Part shown: positions 1-8,296 of the stretch, one piece after another
Position numbering within the stretch: the first letter of the stretch is position 1
Layout: each line of letters opens with the position of its first letter
DNA from: Streptomyces sp. DH41
GTDB taxonomy: Bacteria > Actinomycetota > Actinomycetes > Streptomycetales > Streptomycetaceae
Length of the DNA: 64,000 bases
Direction of reading: 5' to 3'
Assembly: GCF_029813785.1 (NCBI RefSeq)
Contig: NZ_JARVKY010000004.1
Location: 62,001-126,000 of the forward strand
Notes under the pieces: generated by a model
The model's input: the letters and a program-made list of their open reading frames with translations, nothing else
Database searches by the model: none
Told to the model about the DNA's origin: nothing
Translations under genes and position numbers: made by a program

Positions 1-1327
1 GCTCGCCACCGATCTGACCGATGAGCCCGCGCTCGTAGAGCATCAGCTCCGGGGCGATCCCGCCCTCCACCGGGCCTTCCGGCACCGGCACCCGGCCGCG
101 CCAGCGCACGGCACCGCTGTCCAGGTCGAGACCCACCAGCCGCCCGGAGGGGCCGAGGTAGTACGCCATACGAGTGCCGAGATCCACCGCGGCGGCGGAG
201 GGCAGTTCCCGCATCGTGGGATCGCCCGGCTCCGTGCGCAGCTTCAGTCCGAGGTCGCGCGACCACAGCCGCTTCCCGTCGTCGGCGGAGTAGGCGACGA
301 CGTCGCCGTTCCCGCCGGGCGTCAGGATGACGCCGTCGGCGACCACGCCCATCGGCAGGCCGTCGACGCGGTGCTGGGACACCTGGCCCGAGCCGACGTC
401 GACGCGGGTGAGGGTGGCGGGGCCGGGGTCGCTGAGGAACTGCTGCCCGCCGGCCATGCCGCCCAGCAGGATGGCGTCCCCGTCCGTGCCGATGTAGGCG
501 GTCGGGCCCTCGACGGACGCGACCGTCCGCGGCTCGCCGGTCGCCGGGTCCAGCCGGACGACGGTGCTGCGCCGCGGGCTCTCCTCACTGTCCGGCGAGC
601 ACATCAGGTACGGGACGCCGCCGATGGCGGCACGGTCGCAGTCCGCCTTGTCCCACGAGTACGTCCACAGCGTCCGGCCCGTCCGGTCGTCCAGCGCGAC
701 CACACTCCGGAAGGCCGGGGAGTTGGCGAGGATCCCGCCGTCGAACAGCACGGCGGAGGCACTGCTGCGGCTGTCGTCGGCCAGCTCGTGCTTCCACAGC
801 ACCCGCCGGCTGTCGATGTCGAGTGCGACGAGGTCGGTGCCGGCTCCGGACGTCCCCGGGGCGTGATCGGCGTAGGTGTACAGGATCCCGTCGCGGACGC
901 CGGGCAGCGCCCCTGCCGGGGAGCTGCCGCCGTTGACGTCCTTGGCCTTGTGCTGCCACACGATCTTCCCGGTGCGGGCGTCCACGCCGATACCGTCGTA
1001 CTCCTCCCCCCGGCAGTACACGGCACCGGGTCCGGTGGTGCAGGCGTCCCAGGACGTGCCGGGCAACGTCGTCCGCCACAGCAGCGTGCTCCGCTCACTC
1101 ACCCGCGCCGGCGGCCGCGCCTTGTCGTCGCCGCCCGCGCCGGTGACGAGGACCGCGCCGAAGGTGATGCCGGCGAGGCCCAGGGCCGCTCCGGTGACGC
1201 GCGCCAGGTTCCGCCGTCGGCGGCGGCGCACGACGCGGTCGGCGATGTCCGCGGGAGCGCCCGGGTCGTCGGGGGTCCAGTGGTGCAGGACGTCCCGGAT
1301 CGCGTGGTCGAGCCGGTCGGCGTTCAT
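1..1327 (-). CDS. Membrane-anchored PQQ-like beta-propeller protein (partial, C-terminus off the window)
   Basis: The frame is open from the ATG at 1327 to the window edge, so the C-terminus is missing. Residues 1-40 are cytoplasmic and end in a run of arginines. Residues about 41-62 form one hydrophobic segment, and the rest should be extracytoplasmic. The exported part has repeated PQQ-propeller strands such as GIGVDARTGKIVWQH, alternating with Trp-rich turns. The ATG overlaps the stop of the upstream ECF sigma factor gene in an ATGA, so the two are probably translationally coupled. In this position such proteins often act as a sensor or anti-sigma partner; that role is inferred from position, since no anti-sigma zinc motif is visible. 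Confidence 0.8.
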   Translation of the reverse strand, partial: MNADRLDHAIRDVLHHWTPDDPGAPADIADRVVRRRRRRNLARVTGAALGLAGITFGAVLVTGAGGDDKARPPARVSERSTLLWRTTLPGTSWDACTTGPGAVYCRGEEYDGIGVDARTGKIVWQHKAKDVNGGSSPAGALPGVRDGILYTYADHAPGTSGAGTDLVALDIDSRRVLWKHELADDSRSSASAVLFDGGILANSPAFRSVVALDDRTGRTLWTYSWDKADCDRAAIGGVPYLMCSPDSEESPRRSTVVRLDPATGEPRTVASVEGPTAYIGTDGDAILLGGMAGGQQFLSDPGPATLTRVDVGSGQVSQHRVDGLPMGVVADGVILTPGGNGDVVAYSADDGKRLWSRDLGLKLRTEPGDPTMRELPSAAAVDLGTRMAYYLGPSGRLVGLDLDSGAVRWRGRVPVPEGPVEGGIAPELMLYERGLIGQIGGE

Positions 1328-1875
1328 GTGCGGGCCCCCTTCGGTACGTCGCTGCTCAGGGTGGTGGCCGCGGCCGGTGCCGGGGCGGCCAGTTCCGGGG
1401 CGAGTCCGCGCAGCCGGGCCAGTGACCGGTGGGTGGTGCTGCGCACGGTGCCCACCGAACAGCCCAGGGCGCTCGCCACCTCCGTCTCGGACAGGTCCTC
1501 GAAATAGCGCAGCACCAGCATCGTGCGCTGCCGCGGAGTCAGCCGGGCGAGCGCCTGGCGCACCGTGATCCGCAGGTCGGCGTCGGACGTGCCGTCGGCG
1601 ACACCGTGGCCCTCCGGCGGCGCGGCGAACGTCACCTCACGGTGCGGGCGGCGCAGTCGCCAGCGGCTGATCTGCTGGCGATACATCACCTTGCGCACGT
1701 AACCGTCCAGGTCCTCGATGTGCCGCCAGCGGCCCAGCGCCTTCATCAGAGCGATCTGCACCAGGTCCTCCGCCTCGTGCCGGTCGCCGCCGGTGAGCAG
1801 GTTCGCCAGGCGCAGCAGGGTGCTCCACCGGGCGTCGACGTAGTCCCGGAATCCCTCTTGGTCCTGCGGGTCCAT
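1324..1875 (-). CDS. ECF RNA polymerase sigma factor, SigE-type family
   Basis: The product is 183 aa. Region sigma-2 spans about residues 11-76, with the EAEDLVQIALMKAL helix that binds core polymerase. Region sigma-4 spans about 103-157, with LTPRQRTMLVLRYFEDLSETEVA and the SVGTVRS recognition turn. The ATG at 1875 is preferred because a GGGAGGGG ribosome site lies just upstream; a longer in-frame ORF to 1998 has no support. It overlaps the downstream propeller gene by 4 bases and is divergent from the siderophore-interacting protein gene. The signal it answers is not visible in the sequence. Confidence 0.9.
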   Translation of the reverse strand: MDPQDQEGFRDYVDARWSTLLRLANLLTGGDRHEAEDLVQIALMKALGRWRHIEDLDGYVRKVMYRQQISRWRLRRPHREVTFAAPPEGHGVADGTSDADLRITVRQALARLTPRQRTMLVLRYFEDLSETEVASALGCSVGTVRSTTHRSLARLRGLAPELAAPAPAAATTLSSDVPKGART

Positions 1876-1999
1876 GACCCCTCCCGTTCCCTCACGCCCA
1901 CAAGGACGCGCGGACCCCGGCCGATCTATGCCAGCGTTCCCGGGATTCTTCCGCGAGCGGCGCAACCGGCGCCGGGGGGAGGGTGATACGAGGTTCAAC

Positions 2000-2018
2000 T
2001 TAGGCTAGCCTTGCCTGC
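2000..2018 (+). promoter_or_regulatory. Probable iron box (DmdR/IdeR operator)
   Basis: The 19 bases beginning TTAGGCTAGCCTTGCCT agree well with the actinobacterial iron-repressor consensus, roughly TTAGGTTAGGCTAACCTAA. The site ends directly before the ATG at 2019 of the siderophore-interacting protein gene, so a bound repressor would cover the start of transcription. That leaves no room for a ribosome site and suggests a leaderless transcript or an internal start. The assignment comes from sequence similarity plus the iron-related gene beside it. Confidence 0.75.
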
Positions 2019-2837
2019 ATGGCGAAGGTTCGTCGGCTCATGCCACAAGACCCCAGGATGTTCCGTGCCCACGTGGTGCGCACCGAACGCGTCTCCCCGT
2101 CCATGCAGCGCGTGACCGTCACCGGTCCGGACCTCGCCGAGTTCCCCTGGCTCGGGTATGACCACTGGTTCCGCCTCTTCCTCCGGCTCCCCCGCCAACA
2201 CCGTCTCCGGCTCCCGGAGTTCACCGGGTCCCAGTGGTATCAGCCGTATCTCGCCATTCCCGAGGACGAACGGCCGCACTGCGCCAACTACTCCGTGGCC
2301 GACTTCCGTCAACAGACGGCGGAGATGGACATCGACTTCGTCGTGCACCGCGGCCCGGGGGGCGACATCGAGGGCAGGGCGGCGATCTGGGCCTGCCGTG
2401 CCGCCCCGGGAGACGCGCTCGCCCTGCTCGACCAGGGCATCCTCTTCGACTGCCCGCAGGACGCCTCCGAGGTCACCATCGTGGCCGACGAGACCGGCCT
2501 GCCCGCCACTGCCGGCATTCTGCGCTCCCTGCCGGACGGGACGGTCGGACGGCTCATCCAGGAGGTTCCCACCGCGGACGACAGGCGCGCGCTGAACGGA
2601 CCGGCGGGAGTCGCGGTCTCCTGGGTCGTGCGCCAGGACGGCGCCACCGTCCCTGGCGTCGCGGCACTCCGTGAGCTTCGGCGGCTGTCCTCCGCCAGCG
2701 CGACGGGATACGCCTTCGTCGTCGGCGAGTCGGCCCTGGCCACCGAGGGCCGCAGGCATCTGCACCGTCTGGGCCTGCCCAAGGACCGCATCACCTTCTC
2801 GGGCTTCTGGAAGCACGAGAAGGCGCAGGCCGCCTGA
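2019..2837 (+). CDS. Siderophore-interacting protein (ferric-siderophore reductase, ViuB/SIP family)
   Basis: The product is 272 aa, normal for the SIP family of FAD/NAD(P)H-dependent reductases that release iron from imported siderophores in the cytoplasm. The N-terminal FAD domain carries RVSPSMQRVTVTG and DHWFRLFLRLP, followed by NYSVADFRQQ (the usual position of R-x-Y-T/S flavin contacts) and a middle VVHRGPGGDIEGRAAIWA strand-turn. The C-terminal NAD-type part has VADETGLPATAGILRSLP and ends in GFWKHEKAQ, both typical. ATG at 2019 abuts an iron box; the ATG codons at 2040 and 2058 are alternative starts. Regulation by iron is inferred from that box. Confidence 0.9.
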   Translation: MAKVRRLMPQDPRMFRAHVVRTERVSPSMQRVTVTGPDLAEFPWLGYDHWFRLFLRLPRQHRLRLPEFTGSQWYQPYLAIPEDERPHCANYSVADFRQQTAEMDIDFVVHRGPGGDIEGRAAIWACRAAPGDALALLDQGILFDCPQDASEVTIVADETGLPATAGILRSLPDGTVGRLIQEVPTADDRRALNGPAGVAVSWVVRQDGATVPGVAALRELRRLSSASATGYAFVVGESALATEGRRHLHRLGLPKDRITFSGFWKHEKAQAA

Positions 2838-2864
2838 CGGCGGCCGGTCGCCGTCGAGAGCCGT

Positions 2865-3257
2865 CTACTGTGCCTGTGTCGCGATCTGGATGAGGTTGCC
2901 GCAGGTGTCGTCGAAGACGGCGACGGTGACGGGGCCCATCTCCAAAGGCTCCTGGGTGAAGCGGACGCCCAGATCGCGCAGGCGCTCGTATTCCGCCTTC
3001 ACATCGTCGACGGCGAACTGCGCGAGCGGAATGCCGTCCTGGACGAGCGTGTCGCGGTAGGTCTTGACGGCCGGGTGGCCGGCGGGCTCGAGGAGGAGTT
3101 CGGTGCCGCCGGGCTCGTCGGGCGAGACGACCGTCAGCCACCGGTCCTGCTCCCCCACCGGTTCGTCGTGCTTCTTCACGAAGCCGAGAACCTCCGTGTA
3201 GAAACCCAGGGCCTTGGCCTGGTCGTCGACGAAGACACTGGTCATGTTGATCTTCAT
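2865..3257 (-). CDS. VOC-superfamily (glyoxalase/bleomycin-resistance fold) protein
   Basis: The product is 130 aa with the two beta-alpha-beta-beta-beta modules of a VOC protein: SVFVDDQAKALGFYTEVLGF at the start and FDDTCGNLIQIATQ at the end. The closing D-x-x-GN-x-I strand supplies the usual last metal ligand region. ATG at 3257 overlaps the ArsR stop in an ATGA, so the gene is the second cistron of an ArsR-VOC operon. Pairs like this are often annotated as extradiol or lyase-like proteins of unknown substrate, and I cannot name a substrate here. Confidence 0.85.
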   Translation of the reverse strand: MKINMTSVFVDDQAKALGFYTEVLGFVKKHDEPVGEQDRWLTVVSPDEPGGTELLLEPAGHPAVKTYRDTLVQDGIPLAQFAVDDVKAEYERLRDLGVRFTQEPLEMGPVTVAVFDDTCGNLIQIATQAQ

Positions 3258-3556
3258 GGGGTGCTCTCTTCCGTTCGGGCTGTGGCGGGTGCGAGCCAGC
3301 GCTCGGTGATCCGCCTCAGCGGGGTTGTGTTCAGGTCGTGGAACTTGTACCGGCCCTCGCGCCTGGTCTCGACGAGCCCGGCGGCCTCCAGCACGGCGAG
3401 GTGCTGGGAGACCCCCTGACGCGAGATGCCGAGCTGGTGCTTCACGCTCAGTCGCGAGCAGATCTCGAACAGCGTCTGTCCGGACTTCTCCGCGAGCTCG
3501 TCGAGGATGGTGCGACGTGTGCGGTCGGCCAGGGCTTTGAAGAGGTCGTCGGCCAC
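3254..3556 (-). CDS. ArsR-family winged-helix repressor
   Basis: The product is 100 aa. It has the standard ArsR order: MADDLFKALADRTRRTILDEL helix, the recognition segment GISRQGVSQHLAVLEAAGLV, and the wing TRREGRYKFHDLN. The start is GTG at 3556. No obvious metal-binding CxC motif is present in the recognition helix, so it is more likely one of the many non-metal ArsR regulators. It is coupled to the downstream VOC gene by an ATGA overlap and has a perfect inverted repeat eight bases upstream of its start, consistent with autoregulation. Confidence 0.88.
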   Translation of the reverse strand: MADDLFKALADRTRRTILDELAEKSGQTLFEICSRLSVKHQLGISRQGVSQHLAVLEAAGLVETRREGRYKFHDLNTTPLRRITERWLAPATARTEESTP

Positions 3557-3564
3557 GACCCCAG

Positions 3565-3590
3565 GATAGGCAAGGATTCACTTGCCTATC
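3565..3590. promoter_or_regulatory. Perfect 10-bp inverted repeat, likely ArsR operator
   Basis: GATAGGCAAG (3565-3574) and CTTGCCTATC (3581-3590) are exact reverse complements separated by six bases. The site lies just upstream of the ArsR GTG at 3556. Its far arm runs into the last codon region of the SRAP gene (stop at 3589-3591). This is the expected layout for an autoregulatory ArsR dimer site. Confidence 0.7.
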
Positions 3591-4341
3591 AAGTCGAGGT
3601 GCCTCCTACGTCTTCCAGCAGCCGCGGACCGTCGTTGCGGACGTTGTTGACCGCCGTGGAGACGGGGCGGGCGTTCAGGTGGCCGTCGCCGGGCTGGTTC
3701 AGCAGGCCGCGCAGCCCCTCCGGGTCCTGGTGGGCGGGGTCGAGCCAGGCGTCGTAGTGCTCCTCGGCGACGGCCAGGGGCATCCGGGGATGCACGCGGC
3801 CGGCGGCATCGGTGGCCTGGGTGGTGACGACGGTGCAGGTCGTCAACCAGGCGGACCCGCCGTCGTCCCGCCCGGCGTCCGGGTCGCGCCAGTACTCGTA
3901 CAGCCCGGCCAGAGCCATCACCCGGTCGTCCTCGGCGTGGATGAAGTACGGCTGCTTGCGAACCTTCCCCGTCTTCGGGTCCTCGAGCCGCTGCCACTCG
4001 TAGAAGCCGTCGGCGGGAAGAAGGCAGCGGCGCCGGGCGAACGCGGCACGGAAGGCCGGCTTCTCCTGGACGGTCTCCACCCGTGCGTTGATCATTCGGG
4101 CGCCGATCCGGACGTCCTTCGCCCATGACGGCACCAGTCCCCAGCGCAGCGGCCGCAACTGCCGCGTCGGGCGCGCGTCGTCGTCCGCGCCGCGCGAGAT
4201 GCGCTCGAGGACGGCCCACACGTCGTCGGTCGGAGCCACGTTCCAGCTCGGCGCCAGGGTCTTCTCGACGCTCCGGTCGGCGACCCGGAAGAGCCCGGCC
4301 AGATCTTCGGGGCTACGGGTGGACGCGTACCGGCCACACAT
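3589..4341 (-). CDS. SRAP/HMCES-family abasic-site-processing protein (YedK-like)
   Basis: The product is 250 aa. SRAP proteins shield single-stranded-DNA abasic sites by a thiazolidine crosslink through Cys2 once Met1 is removed. All signature residues are visible: MCGRYA at the N-terminus (Cys2), WNVAPT around Asn34, RMINARVET around Asn85, the DGFYEW motif with catalytic Glu115, and HPRMP with His184. ATG at 4341 is fixed by the invariant MCGR start. No LexA box was recognised upstream. The gene is followed by the ArsR operator and is probably monocistronic. Confidence 0.93.
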   Translation of the reverse strand: MCGRYASTRSPEDLAGLFRVADRSVEKTLAPSWNVAPTDDVWAVLERISRGADDDARPTRQLRPLRWGLVPSWAKDVRIGARMINARVETVQEKPAFRAAFARRRCLLPADGFYEWQRLEDPKTGKVRKQPYFIHAEDDRVMALAGLYEYWRDPDAGRDDGGSAWLTTCTVVTTQATDAAGRVHPRMPLAVAEEHYDAWLDPAHQDPEGLRGLLNQPGDGHLNARPVSTAVNNVRNDGPRLLEDVGGTST

Positions 4342-4548
4342 GAGTCCACCTTCCCACCTTCCGCCCGGGCGAGCACGCTCCTGAGGAGGGGATGGGGCCG
4401 GCAGGCGAGCGAGCGCGGGCGCAGGCTCGAGGAGTACGCCGACGGCGGGTCCCTGGCGACGGCCGGCCCGGAGGGCAACGAGTTCTGCGTCATCCCCGAC
4501 GGACCGTTCGAGCTCGACGACGAGGGCCGCACCACCTACCTCGGCTGA
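4342..4548 (+). pseudogene. C-terminal remnant of a VOC/glyoxalase-like gene
   Basis: One plus-strand frame reads through to a TGA at 4546-4548 and ends with EEYADGGSLATAGPEGNEFC followed by VIPDGPFELDDEG. The PEGNEFCV motif is the typical last strand of Glyoxalase_6-type VOC proteins. No start codon and no N-terminal half exist in this frame. The region between the SRAP start and the monooxygenase stop therefore holds a decayed gene end. Confidence 0.6.
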
Positions 4549-4629
4549 CGGGCCGCGCGAGCGGCCGGCACGCCGGTTGCCGCCGCCGGGACCTCCTCCT
4601 CTCCCCACCGAAAGCGCGGCGGCGCTGCC

Positions 4630-4965
4630 TCAGCCCTCTTCTCCCGGGACCGCCATTTCCCCGAGCCGCGACCAGTCCTCCTGTGGGACCGTCGCGTTGA
4701 CGATGCGCGGCGTTTCCACCAGGTGGGGCGGCAACGTCTCACGTGCCGCGGCGAAGTGGTCCGAACCGACGTGCGCGGCACCGGCCTCGTCGTCACGGAA
4801 CGCTTCGACCAGCACGTACTCGGTCGGGTCGTCGATGCCGCGGGACCAGTCGAACCAGAGGCACCCGGGCTCCGCGCGGGTCGCCTCGGTGAAGGCGCGG
4901 GTGATGTCGGGCCAGGCGTCGGCGTCTTCGGGCCGGACGCGGAACCTGGCGGTGATGAAGATCAT
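4630..4965 (-). CDS. Antibiotic-biosynthesis-monooxygenase-fold (ABM/YgiN-like) protein
   Basis: The product is 111 aa and has the dimeric ferredoxin-like ABM signature: MIFITARFRVRPEDADAW, then TRAEPGCLWFDWSRG, then EYVLVEAFRDDEAGAAHV and HFAAARETLPP. Family members are small cofactor-free quinone or heme-type monooxygenases or simple stress proteins; no substrate can be inferred. It lies 89 bases downstream of a TetR gene on the same strand and may be its target. The start is the ATG at 4965. Confidence 0.85.
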   Translation of the reverse strand: MIFITARFRVRPEDADAWPDITRAFTEATRAEPGCLWFDWSRGIDDPTEYVLVEAFRDDEAGAAHVGSDHFAAARETLPPHLVETPRIVNATVPQEDWSRLGEMAVPGEEG

Positions 4966-5054
4966 GGACTGGCCTTTCGGGCGTTCGGACGGTGGCCGGC
5001 CAGGCGCTCGGGAAAGCGGTGGGACGGTCTGCCGAAGGAGGAGCCGGGGGAGGA

Positions 5055-5645
5055 TCAGCGCCGGTCGACGATCCCCTCGACGATTCCCATCAGTCGGTCG
5101 CCCACCTGATCGATGCTTCCGTTCTGCGTGCTGACCTGCGCGCCTTCGAGTACGAAAGTGATCTCGGCCGCGGCCTGCTCCGGACGGGGCAGGCCGGCCT
5201 CGGTGCACATGCCGACCAGTCTGCGGGTCTGGTCCGCCTTGTGCTTCTCGATCACCTGTCGTGCGGGATGGGAGCGGTCGGGCAGTTCGGCGATGGAGTT
5301 GATGAACGGGCAGCCCCGGTGCGAGATGGCCGGCAACCCCTCGGCGATGAAGCGGGCCAGCCCCAGGATCTGCTCCCTGGGCCGGCCCGGGTTCTCGGCC
5401 TCGACGCGGTCGAAGGCCGCCCGGTAGTCGGCGGCGACGATGCGCAGCCACTCCGCGACCAGCGCGTCCTTGGTTTCGAAGTGCCGGTAGATCGCCATTT
5501 TGGTGGTCTCGGCCCGCTCGGCGATCGCCTGGACGCCCACCCGCCTGATCCCCTCGCTTTGGAAGAGCTCTTCCGCGGCGTCGAGGATCCGTTCGCGGGG
5601 GGGCAGTTTCGCGACTCTGCTCGGCCTGCCGGCGGTCGATGTCAT
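5055..5645 (-). CDS. TetR/AcrR-family regulator
   Basis: The product is 196 aa. The N-terminal helix-turn-helix spans about residues 15-60 (RERILDAAEELFQSEGIRRV, then AIAERAETTKMAIYRHFETK). The ligand domain contains HRGCPFINSIAELPD, a motif common in the YcdC/TetR_C_33-like group. ATG at 5645 is chosen for the GGAG site upstream and because the longer frame would run through the operator. It faces the amidase gene across a perfect palindrome at 5714-5729, so it probably represses the amidase and itself. Confidence 0.88.
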   Translation of the reverse strand: MTSTAGRPSRVAKLPPRERILDAAEELFQSEGIRRVGVQAIAERAETTKMAIYRHFETKDALVAEWLRIVAADYRAAFDRVEAENPGRPREQILGLARFIAEGLPAISHRGCPFINSIAELPDRSHPARQVIEKHKADQTRRLVGMCTEAGLPRPEQAAAEITFVLEGAQVSTQNGSIDQVGDRLMGIVEGIVDRR

Positions 5646-5713
5646 GACTGCTCCGTGACGTCCGGTGGGTTCGGGCCTTTCCATTCCTGTTACGGTACCA
5701 GCCCGTCCCATGC

Positions 5714-5729
5714 GATACCGCTCGGTATC
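5714..5729. promoter_or_regulatory. 16-bp perfect palindrome, candidate TetR operator
   Basis: GATACCG-CT-CGGTATC is an exact inverted repeat in the interval between the divergent TetR (start 5645) and amidase (start 5773) genes. A further GGTATCGCTCG half-site-like copy lies near 5744. Length and position fit a TetR dimer site controlling both promoters. Confidence 0.65.
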
Positions 5730-5772
5730 ATCAGGGACCCAGTGGTATCGCTCGTTTCGATGGAGGGTGACA

Positions 5773-7224
5773 GTGAGAATCGCCGAATACGTGAACTTCG
5801 ACGCGGTCGGACTCGCGGAGCTGGTGGCGAAGGGCGAGGTGTCCCCCGCCGAACTGGAAGCAACCGCACGCGAGGCCGCGCAGGCGGTCAATCCGCGGAT
5901 CAACGCGGTCGTGGAGACCTGGCCGGCCGACGACGGGCCCAGCACCGGCAGCTCACCGCTGGCCGGAGTCCCCTTCCTGATCAAGGACATCGGAGTCTCC
6001 ATGGCCGGGAGGCGAACGGAGCTGGGCAGCCGTCTCGCGGCCGGCAACGTCGCCGGCTCCGACTCCTTCCTCATGCTGCGCTTTCGCCGAGCCGGCCTCG
6101 TGACGTTCGGGCGTACCGCGACGCCGGAGATGGCCTACAGCATCACGACGGAACCAGTGCTGTACGGCCCGACCCGCAACCCGTGGGACCCGGAGCGGAG
6201 CGCGGGCGGGTCCAGCGGGGGCGCGGGCGCGGCGGTCGCTGCCGGGGTGGTTCCCCTCGCACACGCCACCGACGCCGCCGGCTCGCTCCGCATACCCGCC
6301 GCCTACAACGGCCTCTTCGGGCTGAAGCCCACCCGTGGCCGGGTCTCCATGGGCCCCGCCGCCGACGAGACGTTCAGCGGTCTGGCCGTGCACGGCTGTG
6401 TCAGCCGCACGGTACGGGACAGTGCGGCACTGCTCGACCAGATGCGCGGGCCGGAGCCGGGCGATCCCTACTTCGCCCAGGAGCCGCCCCGTCCGTACAC
6501 GGAGGAAGTCACCCGCCACCCGGGCTCGCTGCGGATCGGCGTCCTCACCCATGCGTGGGGCGGACGCCGGACCGCGCCACCTGTGGCCGACGCCCTCTCC
6601 CGCACCGCGGGTCTGCTCGAGTCACTCGGCCACCAGGTGGAGGAGGCCAAGGTGGAGCTCGGGGCCGGCTGGGAGGACTTCGTCCTTGCCAACGCCCGTC
6701 TGATGACGGCGCATCTCACGGCCTCGGTCGACGAGTTGGCCGGCGCCTTCGACCGTCCCGTCGACTCCTCGACCCTGGAGCCGGTGACCCTTGCCGGCTA
6801 CCACTACGGGCAGCGGGTCTCCGGCGCCCAGTTCGTCACCGCTCTCGCGATCCGGAACCGGGTCGCCCGGAGTCTGGCACGGTGCTTCGACGCCTACGAC
6901 ATACTGCTCACCCCGACCCTGCCGGAGCTTCCGATGCCGCTGGACACCTATGGCGAGGGCGCGCAGGAACTGGACGGCCTCGGCTGGATCGACCGCCTCA
7001 ACGACCGCTCGCCGTTCACCATGCCGTTCAACGTGGCGGGTACGCCCGCCATGTCCGTGCCGGTGACGGCCGATGCCCAAACGGGCCTCCCGGTCGGTAT
7101 GCAGTTCGCCGCCGGTTACGGACTCGAAGGCCGCCTCTTCCGCCTCGCCGGCCAACTCGAGCGAGCGGCCCCGTGGTCGGGCCGGACACCGACGGTGTGG
7201 GCGGGGAGCCCCACGGACCGCTGA
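5773..7224 (+). CDS. Amidase-signature-family hydrolase
   Basis: The product is 483 aa, the usual size. The Ser-cisSer-Lys triad is visible: Lys71 in PFLIKDIG, the cis-Ser at 147/148 in [11 protein letters not shown], and nucleophile Ser171 in [23 protein letters not shown] follows, as in GatA-like amidases. The start is GTG at 5773 with a GGAGG site at 5762. The gene is not next to gatB or gatC, so it is a stand-alone amidase hydrolysing an unknown amide. Probable control by the divergent TetR is inferred from the shared palindrome. It converges on the DUF2891 gene. Confidence 0.9.
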   Translation: MRIAEYVNFDAVGLAELVAKGEVSPAELEATAREAAQAVNPRINAVVETWPADDGPSTGSSPLAGVPFLIKDIGVSMAGRRTELGSRLAAGNVAGSDSFLMLRFRRAGLVTFGRTATPEMAYSITTEPVLYGPTRNPWDPERSAGGSSGGAGAAVAAGVVPLAHATDAAGSLRIPAAYNGLFGLKPTRGRVSMGPAADETFSGLAVHGCVSRTVRDSAALLDQMRGPEPGDPYFAQEPPRPYTEEVTRHPGSLRIGVLTHAWGGRRTAPPVADALSRTAGLLESLGHQVEEAKVELGAGWEDFVLANARLMTAHLTASVDELAGAFDRPVDSSTLEPVTLAGYHYGQRVSGAQFVTALAIRNRVARSLARCFDAYDILLTPTLPELPMPLDTYGEGAQELDGLGWIDRLNDRSPFTMPFNVAGTPAMSVPVTADAQTGLPVGMQFAAGYGLEGRLFRLAGQLERAAPWSGRTPTVWAGSPTDR

Positions 7225-7282
7225 GAAGTGCTTCAGGTGCGAAGCCGCCGGGCTCTTCGGCGCCGTGGCCCCCGGCACCCGT

Positions 7283-8296
7283 TCAGCCGTGGGCGACCGG
7301 GTCCAGAGCCAGGGCGGCGAAGGTCGCCAGCCAGTGGTCGGTGGTGAAGTCACCGCGTTCCACCGCCGGCAGCCCCGCCGACAGGTGCGCCCGGGCCGCC
7401 TCGTCCATGCGGGTGCGGACCGGTCCGTCGGGCAGGGCGTCCGCGAGGGAGCGCAGCGCGGCCGCCCTGCTGAGAGTCAGGCCGAGCAGATGGCCGATCT
7501 GCGGGTCGGCGTGATCGGAGACGACCGGTACGTCCAGGAGTGGACAGGGAACACCGGAACCCAGCGCGGGCAGGAAGCCGTCGAGCCACTGCGGGAACCT
7601 GTCCTTCGGGAGCACCCTGCGCATCGCGTCGGCCTCGCTCAGCGCCGGGGAGAGGAAGTCCTGTCCCGACGGTTCCCAGTGCGCGGGCGCGTCGTGGTCG
7701 TCGGTGAACCAGGCGAGCAGGCGTTCCCTCACGGCTCGGTCGGTCGCGGCCGACAGTTCTCCCGAGTCGAGCGCGAGGCCCAGCGCGAAGGCGCTGTTGG
7801 GGTGGTTGCCGTGGCGTACCGGATACGTGGCCTTGGGCAGCCAGTCGGCCAGCAGTCGGTCGACGGCTTCGACGGCCGGCGTCAGTGCCTCGGCCCAGCG
7901 GGCGCCCGCCGCGCCCCGGTGAGCCCGGCACTCGGCGGTGAGCGCGAGCAGCCAGGCCCAGCCGTAGGGCCGCTCGAAGGAGGGTCGGTCACGGAGGTAG
8001 GCGGCTTCGACGGCGAGATTGCCGGGGGTGAGGTGCCGGTCGAGCACGTCGACGGCCGGCCCCGTGTCCGGCAGTACGGGCGTACCGCCGTGCCGGCGGA
8101 GCAGGCGGACGAGCAGCCAGTGCATGTGGACCGAGGAGTGCCAGTCGTAGGCACCGTAGAAGGCGGGATGCAGGGAGCGGGGAGCCGGGCGCTCGTCGGG
8201 TGAGGTGATCAGGTGGGCGAGGAAGTTGGGGTACTCGCGGGTGATGTTGGCGAGGGCGAGCCCGGCGAAGGGGGCCGCGTAGGCGCTGAGCGGCAT
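7283..8296 (-). CDS. DUF2891-family protein
   Basis: The product is 337 aa with the DUF2891 features YDWHSSVHMHWLL near the N-terminus, FERPYGWAWLLALTAE in the middle and DFLSPALSEADAMRRVLP later. The helical, Trp/His-rich sequence suggests an alpha/alpha-barrel enzyme, but no reaction is established. The ATG at 8296 shares one base with the Pcp stop codon, so the gene is the tightly coupled last cistron of the DUF969-DUF979-Pcp operon. A hydrolase acting on pyroglutamyl or related compounds is conceivable from this context only. Confidence 0.85.
   Translation of the reverse strand: MPLSAYAAPFAGLALANITREYPNFLAHLITSPDERPAPRSLHPAFYGAYDWHSSVHMHWLLVRLLRRHGGTPVLPDTGPAVDVLDRHLTPGNLAVEAAYLRDRPSFERPYGWAWLLALTAECRAHRGAAGARWAEALTPAVEAVDRLLADWLPKATYPVRHGNHPNSAFALGLALDSGELSAATDRAVRERLLAWFTDDHDAPAHWEPSGQDFLSPALSEADAMRRVLPKDRFPQWLDGFLPALGSGVPCPLLDVPVVSDHADPQIGHLLGLTLSRAAALRSLADALPDGPVRTRMDEAARAHLSAGLPAVERGDFTTDHWLATFAALALDPVAHG

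Noticed and set aside
7225..7282. Terminator between amidase and DUF2891
   Set aside because: GCCGGGC and GCCCCCGGC can pair only imperfectly; the stem is too irregular to call.
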